Below are positions 1-6,963 of a stretch of 14,041 bases of DNA, one piece after another (the first letter of the stretch is position 1; each line of letters begins with the position of its first letter). The notes below the pieces were generated by a model that saw only the letters and a list, made by a program, of their open reading frames with translations, made no database searches and was not told where the DNA came from. Both the position numbers and the translations under genes were made by a program. Where the stretch lies: positions 6,736 through 20,776 of the forward strand of contig NPFB01000166.1 of the NCBI GenBank assembly GCA_014084085.1, given 5' to 3'. Source of the stretch: Hondaea fermentalgiana. Taxonomy: Eukaryota > Sar > Bigyra > Thraustochytrida > Thraustochytriidae.

Positions 1-51
1 GCAAGTTGCCTCGTCTTCTTCGCAGGCCGCGTTGCATTGTCCTCAGTCGTG
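1..51 (-). other. 3' flank of gene A
   Basis: Only 51 bp follow the gene A stop codon before the window edge. No polyadenylation signal is visible in this stretch. Confidence 0.5.
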
Positions 52-3000
52 TCAATCTCGGGTTTCCTCGTTCCTGCGCTCAATGAGCCGCGAATAAAGA
101 TCTTCTCTGCCCTCGGCATCGTTCCCGTCCTTTTCCTCTTGAATTTTGACGTTTGATTTCTCGAAGAATGCGTGAGGACCAGAGTCAATGGTCTCCTGCA
201 GTCTCTCAAACTCCATTTCGGATAGCCTTTTCCTTAGCACTTCGGAAGAAAACACGGTTCTGTAATCGAATCGTGGTTCCTTGGATTCAGCGGAACCGTA
301 AGACGCTATCTCACGATAGTCACTAGCAAAGAGAATGTCCGCTGCCGGATCATGCCGAATGAGATCCTCCCCGTTCTTGACCCATTGGCTCCCACAAATG
401 TGAAAGAGCTCTTGAATCTCAAGCTTGCGCGTTGCTTCATCACCTGCTCCTTCTTCTTGTTGCTGACTACGCCTCGCTTCGCCCTGATCTAAACGCATAT
501 CTGGGCTCCCAGGATTATAGACAAGCCACATGCGGGATGTTTGGACACCTGGTGGATTATCGACAAAGCTTCCGATCTCCAGTTGCGCGGCTCTGATAGC
601 TTCGAAAATCTCCTCGAAATTCTGATCGTTCCGAACGCCTCCCTGAGTCCAGATTGAGGTGGAGGGACTTTGACGATCCGCTGTCACATGGTCCAAGATG
701 TCGATCCATGTATAGCGCTTCGTTGAACCCTCGTCCATTTGCCGGCAGTTGAAGAGTTTGGCAGTGAACTTGCAGAATCGTTTCCTGGTGAGCGGTCCAG
801 GGATCTCACCACAAGAAGGGCAAAATCGTTTTTGAGACGCATCAGGTTTCGTGAGGCATGGCTGGGTTGAGTAGCGCGCAATCTTGTAGATCTCGTGCTT
901 TTGGCAGAAACATTCGTCGCAAGCCTCGCGGCAGTAGACCGCGTGCTCGCATGGTTTGCAGTTGGGACACGGTCTGTAGTGACCATCGATGAGATCTTCA
1001 TCCGTTTTCTCGATGAGGCGGGCCTTGTTGTGGGAGAAGCACCAGCAAAACTTGCAGGTCCGAGGATCTTTGACATGGTGACAAAAGCCTTCACAATTCT
1101 TACAGCGATCAGTGTCGAATCGATCAGCGTCACGGATCTTCGGATTCCCTCTGTTCAGAGGCGCCTTGCAATACACACAATTGCAGTCAGAGCAAAATCC
1201 GCCTGCGCAACTATCGAGAAATTCGCAGAGAAAGCGTTCGTGCCTTTTGCAGTAGCACTGCTCACACTCGGTGCGGATTTGGTTCTCGTTCGCGTGACAG
1301 CACGGGTCAGTGCACACAATACACTTTCGGTCACTAGAGTCCTTCTCGACAGTCCGCTCATGCACTTGGCAGAAGTGAAGTTCGCATTGGGTTCGCAAGG
1401 GCGGAACCTCCCCAAGTTCTTGACATCTCAGGCACGGATCATCACAGCGCTCGCATCTCCATTCACCCCCGAGAAGAACTTTTGGGTTCTTGTGAACGTC
1501 AACGCAAAAGTGATCGGTGCAAGAGGTCCGCACTCGCTTCTTCCCGTAAGAGCACTCTCTGCACGGATCTGTGCAAACCGGACATCGGCCAGAGAACTGG
1601 GTAAGATCCACAAAGCCCTCAGCATCCACGGTCACGTGATCTCCACGCGACTCGATGTCACCATCCTTTAATTCGTCATGATAGGAGTCGCGATGCTGTT
1701 CGTCGTGGCACCAGTGATCGTTGCATTCTTCGTTGCACTCATTTCGCGTTTTATACACTCCGGTTTCATCCAAACAATAGGGACAAACAAGCTCTTCTCC
1801 GCTACAAATGACACACATAGAACGTCCATGCTCCGTACACCAATGTTTGTCGCACTCTTGTCGAGCTGGAAGCGATTCGTTCGGAACGTTGCCATTGCAG
1901 GCCTCACACGGATCGTGACAGACACTGCACTTCTCGTTCTCCGCGAAATCCTCGCGTGGAATCTCACTACGACGGTGTTTGCCGCACCAATGACGCGGGC
2001 ACGACTCTCGCCAGGGTACGTCTGACTCTGGCACACCGCTTTCGCGGCAAGGCTGGCAGCCCTTCAAGCAGGAAAGACACTCATGCGGCATTCGGCAACC
2101 TCGAGCCCACGCCAAGTCATCGATGCGATGCGCCTCTTCGCAACTCGCGCACCAAAGGTCGACTTTCGCTCCGTGCTTTGGGCACCAGCACTTTTTGCAC
2201 GTTTCACGAATGCGACCGTGGGTACAGTCGCATTTTGAGCAATGCTCTTTGTTCTCGGCGTCACCATCTTTGATGACGAGCTTGATGTTGGGATGCTTTT
2301 CGCAAAAGCATTTTTCACAGCCTCTCTCGCCATCACGGGTTTCGGTGAGCGGCTTATCATGTTGAAGACAAAAGCAATTGACGCACTCCTCTTTCCGACT
2401 CTTTTTGTGGTTCGGACAATCGCAAATGCGACAAACTTTGTCAGGTTCTCCACAGAGAGCTCTGGATGAGGACTCAGTCTTTCTTACGTCGTGGGTGATG
2501 CAGAAGCACACTTCGCACTCACGAAGGGGCGGGCGGTTCAGCTTCTTCGTGCAGTCACAAAGTTCCACAGTTTCATCATCACATTTTGGACAAGATGGTG
2601 TTTGGAGAGTTCCATGCCGATAGTGATGTTTTTCGCAGTAATGGTCCTGACACTTATACCATCGCCTGTATCGATTGAACTCTAAGTCGCAGAGCTCGCA
2701 GGCATCGGGAAGCCTTGGACGGATGAATTTGGTCCAAAAGTAAGCTCCGACAAATTTTGCGCGACGCCAAAGGCTTCCGACTCCAGACTTAAGGCCTTTG
2801 GCTCCATTGTAGACTATGTAGCCGCTAAGTGCTAAAAGAACAATAGGGAGCGCGCCAATGCCAACAATGAGGAGAAAAGGAGCTCCAACGACAAAATATA
2901 CGAGCCCGAGAAGACCTTTTGCGGCGCACTTTCGGGACTTGGGGAGATAAGGAGTTCCAGCATCGCCTGAACCCGACTTGCCTGAACCCGACCTCATGCA

Positions 3001-5367
3001 TGCTGCAATGACGAAACAGAGAAACAGGATGCCCGCAACAGTAGCACCCGCGATGGCTCCCCCCGTCAAGTGCATATCTTCCGATGCTACAGGGCTCGTA
3101 GATGGAGAGGCCGTAGGCTGCAGCGTCGGCACAAAAGTTGGACTGAGCACAGGGAGAGGCGTTGGCGCTTGCGTTGGAGAGTTTGTGGGGGCAAATGTCG
3201 AAAGCGTTGGAGGTACTGTCGGCGTTCCAGGGGATATTGCTTCTAAATCTCCCAACAAAGTCGGGAGATACTTAACTGCGAGGGCGATGACGGTGACTCC
3301 AACAGCTACCAAGAAGAACAGTACTGCATTACCCCACGTTCCGAGCGCTTTGATTATCGGTAGCACCTTACTACCCTGCGAGATTCCGCGTTGGTACCAT
3401 AAAATCAGGAGGTCCCTTAGTTCTCCCAGAATAATGTAAACGCGCCTGGGAATGATGTAGCGTTGCGTAACGGGAGCATAGGCAAATGTGAAAAAACTTG
3501 GAAAGACAATTGTGGGGAGCGAGAATGCTCGTAAAAAATTGGAGCCGAGGATACTTTTGACAAAACCCTTGCCACTTTGGAGTTGAGGTGTGCAAACTCT
3601 GCTTTGCTGTCGGAAGCGGGACCACGCGTCTCCGTTAAAAACGTAAGCGTAAAGGATCGAGTCGACCCTGGACAACTCGTGCTGGATATTGGCGGTCGTT
3701 TCAAGGACGCCTAAGACCTCTCCCAAGGATCTTGTATCCATGCACGCACCACCAAATGCAATTGTGTTGTTTTCGAGAATGGTGGAAAGACGAACGCACG
3801 CGTGATTAGTATCTGTTGTATCAGAAAGCCGCCGCCTTATTATGCCGGAGTCGTCAATGGCAGGAATGAAGATAAGGAAAACCAGATGCGCACTCATTGC
3901 GAGCCAACAGATGATCCAAAAGAAAAGAGACCATTTTGCCCAGCGATCAATTCGGTTCTTGACATACCTTTCAGCGCTTTTTCTGAGGATCTTCTGGTCT
4001 TCGTCGGCCTCCTTTCCGTCGGCACGACCATCCCCGTCTGTTGTTCCTGAGATCCATCGATAGAATGTCCATTGATGGTCATTATCGCTGGCCTTCTCGA
4101 TCATGGCTTCCATAACAATCATGCTTCGGTCGTCATGAGTACCTCCTCCTCCGTTCCTCTTTGTGCAGTTAGCATTCTCGCGCTGGTTTGCGCGAAGTTG
4201 ATTCAGGTGGTCTTCTGCCTCAGCGAGTGCTCGCGCAGCATCCCTTGCTTCCTCAATGACGGCGGCGAGCTCGCTGTCTGCACGCGATTGTGATACGGCT
4301 CTCCCAAACGAGTGAGAGAGACTCATTTTGTGTGCGTTAAAGGCTCCTTCCACATTTGCCATTTTCTCGCTCATAAGATCTTCAGCCTCACGCACGCGCT
4401 TTTCCGCTTCGGGGATCAGCGAAAGTTCGAGGTTTCTCTTTGGGCTGTCGGAGTCGGAATGGCGCGACGAGTCCCCTGCCGCTGGCTTGGTCTCTGTATC
4501 TTCATTCTTCGTGAGTTCGAGGAGCGCTTGCAAGTCTGAACTCGCGAACTTTTGGCCTCCGAGTGCAAGCGAGCGGGCGGGCTTCATCTTGTCACGAATG
4601 TAACGCCATTTGTCGTCCCAGGAGTCCAGAACAGCAAAATTCTCGGGCCTGTTTGCAGAATCCCAGAATTTGGCACGCTTAAAGATGGCTTTCCAGCTGT
4701 TTGGATCTTTACGCATTTCTGGGTCTTTGTTCGTATTGTTCAAGCGTCTGTCGAACGCGAAACGCGTGGCAATTTCCTTGATCGGACGATACATTTTAGC
4801 CTCCTTGCCAGAGTGCGAATTCGAGCCAAATGATCGTGGCACAAAGATGGCAAGAAGAAAGATAACGACGCTTAAGATGTAATACATGCTCTTGCTGGTG
4901 AGGTCGTAGCATCCTGTGTCTTGGGCAAACGTTGAAGCAATCCAGTTCTTGACATCTTGTTGGCGGGCAATCAGCATCGTGAGAAGCGTGATGAGATCGA
5001 CATATGCGCTCTTGTCGAGGATGTCACGGATGCCATCGAAGTTGTTGCATGAGCCTTGCCACAAAAGGTTCGTCACGCCAAGCCTCTGCGCCTCTTGTGC
5101 GAGCGTATTGCAGCCCAAGCTTGCGCTCTCCAAAGGCTGTTCCACCAAGCTCGGCGCGAGCGCGATGTCGATCGAGAAGTAGATGGTAAGGAGCCAAGAT
5201 ACAGGGCCGAGTAGACCCAGCACGAGGATCGGCAAGCACCAAAGACCTCCACAGACGAGAGAGAACCATCTTCCCGGTTTTCCCTTCTTCTTCGGCTTGT
5301 CTCCATCGCTTGAGTCCCCATCGCGGGATGAGAGCCTCAAGCTCACGGCCTCCTCCGGGGCCTCCAT
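52..5367 (-). CDS. Gene A: large polytopic membrane protein with a 13-unit Cys/His zinc-finger array
   Basis: This intronless frame encodes 1771 residues and ends in TGA at 52-54. The frame stays open to a TTG at 5398-5400, with an in-frame stop at 5410-5412, but the first ATG is at 5365-5367. Its context is good (G at -3 and +4), so I chose it; residues are numbered from it. A short basic N-terminus (KPKKKGKPGR) precedes TM1 (about 36-70). A lumenal module with Cys86, Cys107 and Cys153 follows, then TM2 (161-176), a charged coiled-coil region (about 320-400) and TM3 (478-502). A second module has Cys524, Cys542 and Cys592 and an N-x-T sequon at 533. After it come TM4 (610-632), TM5 (678-701), a Pro/Thr-rich linker (710-762), TM6 (769-790) and a long hydrophobic stretch (819-854) that may be a hairpin. 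The zinc-finger array spans about 890-1541 and a conserved C-terminal domain runs to the end. It is a paralog of gene B with matching domain order. I do not recognise the family. The array is probably cytosolic if 819-854 crosses the membrane twice. Confidence 0.92.
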   Translation of the reverse strand: MEAPEEAVSLRLSSRDGDSSDGDKPKKKGKPGRWFSLVCGGLWCLPILVLGLLGPVSWLLTIYFSIDIALAPSLVEQPLESASLGCNTLAQEAQRLGVTNLLWQGSCNNFDGIRDILDKSAYVDLITLLTMLIARQQDVKNWIASTFAQDTGCYDLTSKSMYYILSVVIFLLAIFVPRSFGSNSHSGKEAKMYRPIKEIATRFAFDRRLNNTNKDPEMRKDPNSWKAIFKRAKFWDSANRPENFAVLDSWDDKWRYIRDKMKPARSLALGGQKFASSDLQALLELTKNEDTETKPAAGDSSRHSDSDSPKRNLELSLIPEAEKRVREAEDLMSEKMANVEGAFNAHKMSLSHSFGRAVSQSRADSELAAVIEEARDAARALAEAEDHLNQLRANQRENANCTKRNGGGGTHDDRSMIVMEAMIEKASDNDHQWTFYRWISGTTDGDGRADGKEADEDQKILRKSAERYVKNRIDRWAKWSLFFWIICWLAMSAHLVFLIFIPAIDDSGIIRRRLSDTTDTNHACVRLSTILENNTIAFGGACMDTRSLGEVLGVLETTANIQHELSRVDSILYAYVFNGDAWSRFRQQSRVCTPQLQSGKGFVKSILGSNFLRAFSLPTIVFPSFFTFAYAPVTQRYIIPRRVYIILGELRDLLILWYQRGISQGSKVLPIIKALGTWGNAVLFFLVAVGVTVIALAVKYLPTLLGDLEAISPGTPTVPPTLSTFAPTNSPTQAPTPLPVLSPTFVPTLQPTASPSTSPVASEDMHLTGGAIAGATVAGILFLCFVIAACMRSGSGKSGSGDAGTPYLPKSRKCAAKGLLGLVYFVVGAPFLLIVGIGALPIVLLALSGYIVYNGAKGLKSGVGSLWRRAKFVGAYFWTKFIRPRLPDACELCDLEFNRYRRWYKCQDHYCEKHHYRHGTLQTPSCPKCDDETVELCDCTKKLNRPPLRECEVCFCITHDVRKTESSSRALCGEPDKVCRICDCPNHKKSRKEECVNCFCLQHDKPLTETRDGERGCEKCFCEKHPNIKLVIKDGDAENKEHCSKCDCTHGRIRETCKKCWCPKHGAKVDLWCASCEEAHRIDDLAWARGCRMPHECLSCLKGCQPCRESGVPESDVPWRESCPRHWCGKHRRSEIPREDFAENEKCSVCHDPCEACNGNVPNESLPARQECDKHWCTEHGRSMCVICSGEELVCPYCLDETGVYKTRNECNEECNDHWCHDEQHRDSYHDELKDGDIESRGDHVTVDAEGFVDLTQFSGRCPVCTDPCRECSYGKKRVRTSCTDHFCVDVHKNPKVLLGGEWRCERCDDPCLRCQELGEVPPLRTQCELHFCQVHERTVEKDSSDRKCIVCTDPCCHANENQIRTECEQCYCKRHERFLCEFLDSCAGGFCSDCNCVYCKAPLNRGNPKIRDADRFDTDRCKNCEGFCHHVKDPRTCKFCWCFSHNKARLIEKTDEDLIDGHYRPCPNCKPCEHAVYCREACDECFCQKHEIYKIARYSTQPCLTKPDASQKRFCPSCGEIPGPLTRKRFCKFTAKLFNCRQMDEGSTKRYTWIDILDHVTADRQSPSTSIWTQGGVRNDQNFEEIFEAIRAAQLEIGSFVDNPPGVQTSRMWLVYNPGSPDMRLDQGEARRSQQQEEGAGDEATRKLEIQELFHICGSQWVKNGEDLIRHDPAADILFASDYREIASYGSAESKEPRFDYRTVFSSEVLRKRLSEMEFERLQETIDSGPHAFFEKSNVKIQEEKDGNDAEGREDLYSRLIERRNEETRD
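55..822 (-). other. Gene A C-terminal domain
   Basis: This roughly 255-residue region follows the last zinc unit. It begins with a final C-x2-C, then a P-x-P-L-T-[R/K]-x-R-F-C-K-F motif and K-L-[F/Y]-N-C, and further on S-T-S-I followed by GG. The same motifs occur in the same order in gene B. The last 60 residues are charged and probably helical. No catalytic motif of a known enzyme is visible to me. Conservation between diverged paralogs suggests a folded domain that works with the zinc array. Confidence 0.6.
745..2700 (-). other. Gene A zinc-finger array (13 Cys/His units)
   Basis: Thirteen units follow C-x2-C, a spacer of about 8-20, C-x2-[H/C]-[F/Y/W]-C-x2-4-H, another spacer, and C-x2-C. 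The first Cys of each core lies at residues 906, 951, 995, 1017, 1057, 1123, 1172, 1215, 1283, 1328, 1368, 1438 and 1483 (numbered from the ATG at 5367). The fourth ligand is His in unit 1, Cys in units 2-5, His in units 6-10 and Cys in units 11-13. Eight ligands per unit would fit two zinc ions, as in RING or B-box fingers. The one-residue gap between ligands 4 and 5 and the C-x2-H pair are not classic RING, and the 'FC-x2-H' end recalls AN1 fingers. The feature closes on a conserved block containing RFCKF, at the border with the C-terminal domain. Confidence 0.85.
3082..3240 (-). repeat. Pro/Thr/Ser-rich linker in gene A
   Basis: About 53 residues (710-762 from the ATG) consist almost entirely of Pro, Thr, Ser and Ala, with P-T spaced every three to five residues. 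The linker lies between TM5 and TM6 and is followed by a typical Gly/Ala-start TM helix. This position fits an extracellular or lumenal, probably O-glycosylated stalk. Such P-T-x-x-P-T stalks are frequent in stramenopile and algal membrane proteins. Gene B has no equivalent. Confidence 0.8.
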
Positions 5368-5410
5368 CGCCTCCGCCACCGCTTGCAGTGGGCGCCGCAA
5401 TCGCAGCCGC

Positions 5411-5518
5411 TACCGCTTCTTCACGGGTACGAGCCCACGGCCGACGCCGAGAAACCAAAGCAGCTATCGCTTCTTCGCAGGCACAGGCCTACGGCCGACG
5501 CTGCGAACCACGCGTAGG
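5411..5518. repeat. 54-bp tandem duplication upstream of gene A
   Basis: Two adjacent copies of about 54 bp begin at 5411 (TACCGCTTCTTC) and 5465 (TATCGCTTCTTC), each with a central ACGGCCGACGC. They are similar but clearly diverged. The period is 18 codons and the plus-strand frame gives related peptides (YRFFTGT and YRFFAGT). However, the first copy begins just 44 bp upstream of the gene A start codon, so it more likely lies in that gene's 5' leader. Confidence 0.65.
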
Positions 5519-5859
5519 CCTATTGCGGTTTGGTCAGCTGCAGCCTGCAGGTGCAGCTCCGGTCATCGCCCGCCGCAGTCGATTTCTCCGCAGGTACTGC
5601 CGCCCATGTTTTCTCACGATGATCCGTGGCTGCAAGCGATCGAGTCGCGACAGGCGCATTTTCGCGCCGTCGTCCAAAAGCCATCAGCAGCCATGCCAGC
5701 TGCAGCTGCACATGTTTCTTCGCCCCTCGGCGTCAACGCTGCGGCGTGTGTGCGCGCCAGCTGCGAGGGTTTTCCGCGCCAAGAACGCGGCTTTTCCACC
5801 TGCACTAGCAGCAGGAGCAGCTGCCAGCGAGTTGTAGGCCGTCTGCCCGCCCAGGCACC

Positions 5860-5876
5860 ACGCACGCACGCGCGTA
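5860..5876. repeat. ACGC simple-sequence tract
   Basis: A short run of ACGC units occurs here. A complementary-sense GTGC/CGTG run lies about 350 bp away at 6209-6228, so the two could pair as a long-range inverted repeat. Confidence 0.5.
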
Positions 5877-6208
5877 CACTACCTTCCGTGTGCGTCCGGT
5901 CGAGCTTCCCCTGCCTCCAGGCTCTGCTGGCTCGCGAGCTAGGCTCGGTGTGCTCGGCGCGCCTCGTGCGTGTGATGTGTCTCGCATCTATTCCCTTCGT
6001 CTTCGTTTTCGTCTCCTTTCGTCTCGCCCGCGTCGCGCCGGCAGTCGCAGTCGCGCGGCTGCTGCCGCTGCCGCGTCTCGCGTGCCATCGATGCCTTGGT
6101 TTCGAGGCTGCTCCGCCCGCGAGGGGCTGCTTGCTGTGCAGCTGCAGCCACTGCCAGCTGCAGCACAGCCCCGGGAACGTCTGGCCGGAGACGTACGCAC
6201 CGCTGCGC

Positions 6209-6228
6209 CGTGCGTGCGTGCGTGCGTC
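6209..6228. repeat. CGTG simple-sequence tract
   Basis: About four tandem CGTG units, in the opposite sense to the ACGC tract near 5860. It is probably a microsatellite within the shared regulatory region. Confidence 0.55.
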
Positions 6229-6285
6229 TACATCTACGTCTGCGCAGACTTTGCTCACGTCGCTGTCGCAGGCGAAGCTGCGCAT

Positions 6286-6297
6286 GCTTAGCTAAGC
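6286..6297. other. 12-bp perfect palindrome GCTTAGCTAAGC
   Basis: This is a perfect dyad near the middle of the divergent intergenic region. It could be a dimeric transcription-factor site, but nothing else supports that. Confidence 0.4.
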
Positions 6298-6314
6298 TCG
6301 TTGACAACCAACCG

Positions 6315-6339
6315 AGCGCTCTCAGACCTTGGGAGCGCT
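6315..6339. other. 9-bp stem hairpin in the intergenic region
   Basis: The arm AGCGCTCTC (6315-6323) pairs with GGGAGCGCT (6331-6339), with one G-T wobble and a 7-nt loop. The flanks do not form a tRNA cloverleaf. Its role is unknown. Confidence 0.45.
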
Positions 6340-6690
6340 GTAGGGTGTGCAACTTCCACAGTTACTCCTATTCTGGGCCTTACTGTTAAGGGATTCAGGT
6401 GTGGGCCGGAGCCGCCTTGTGAGCTCATGCTTCCGGGCGGGTGCTTGGGATGCGGCCTGCCAGCAACAGCTGCAGCTGCAGAGCCAACTTCGGGCGCTTA
6501 CAATTAAGGGAAGGTAAACCCAGGCTGCTGCTCAAGCTTTGGCTGGTGCGGCCAGCTGCAGCCTGCAGCTGGGTTCTTGCGCAGCGGAGGCTCGGACGTC
6601 GGTCTCCGTGGCCGTACGTCCTCTGTCTGCGGGGCACGCAATACACGCAGCGTACACGCAACCATAACCACACGTATCAATTTAGCGAGT

Positions 6691-6705
6691 CCGACGATTC
6701 GTCGG
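6691..6705. other. 15-nt palindrome (CCGACGA-T-TCGTCGG)
   Basis: Two perfect 7-bp arms flank a single central T, about 260 bp upstream of the gene B start. It may be an operator-like site or chance. Confidence 0.4.
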
Positions 6706-6963
6706 CTGCGGTGGCAGCTGGGCTACGCTTTCAACCTATTCTCTTCCAATCTCTCACGCCTTCGCCGGCGACGATGCGCACGCACCGTGACGTGAATTAA
6801 TGTCAATGCCGGCGTGGACCTGACGGATCGTGTGCAGGCGCTGCGTGGGGTCAGCGGGCGATGGCCGAGCCAGCGCAGCGCTTTTGCCATTTTGCGCAGG
6901 GAGCGGAGACCAAAGACCAAACGCGAAGCCATCTGAGCTGGTCGCGCGGTCCGCCAACCCAGA

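Larger units (their letters stand above)
5368..6963. promoter_or_regulatory. Shared divergent intergenic region, putative bidirectional promoter
   Basis: About 1.6 kb separates the two start codons, which face away from each other. The region contains at least 12 CAGCTG hexamers between 5535 and 6720, many overlapping CTGCAG. It also has a 54-bp tandem duplication, CGTG/CACG simple-sequence tracts and several short palindromes. No clear TATA box is visible. A TGACGTGA element (bZIP/CRE-like) is at 6788-6795, 169 bp before the gene B start. I see no conserved protein in any frame. The promoter role is inferred from position. Confidence 0.55.

Noticed and set aside
895..1671. 258-codon plus-strand frame antisense to gene A
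   Set aside because: The same situation as in gene B: it is the reverse of the zinc-finger array and shows no independent features.
5368..5400. Extension of gene A to the TTG at 5398-5400
   Set aside because: Eukaryotic genes very rarely start at TTG, and a well-placed ATG in good context lies 11 codons downstream. The extra residues have no counterpart in gene B.
5614..6285. 223-codon minus-strand frame in the intergenic region
   Set aside because: Composition is Arg/Ala/Ser/Thr-rich, shaped by CAGCTG and CGTG repeats, and an overlapping plus-strand frame covers the same DNA. No recognisable protein features.
5183..6295. 370-codon plus-strand frame across the gene A start and intergenic region
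   Set aside because: Its first part is antisense to gene A, and the rest is Ser/Arg/Pro/Ala low-complexity sequence expected from stop-poor GC-rich DNA. No domain is visible.
6315..6339. Possible tRNA anticodon arm
   Set aside because: The loop lacks the invariant T before the anticodon, and no acceptor, D or T arms can be drawn from the flanks.
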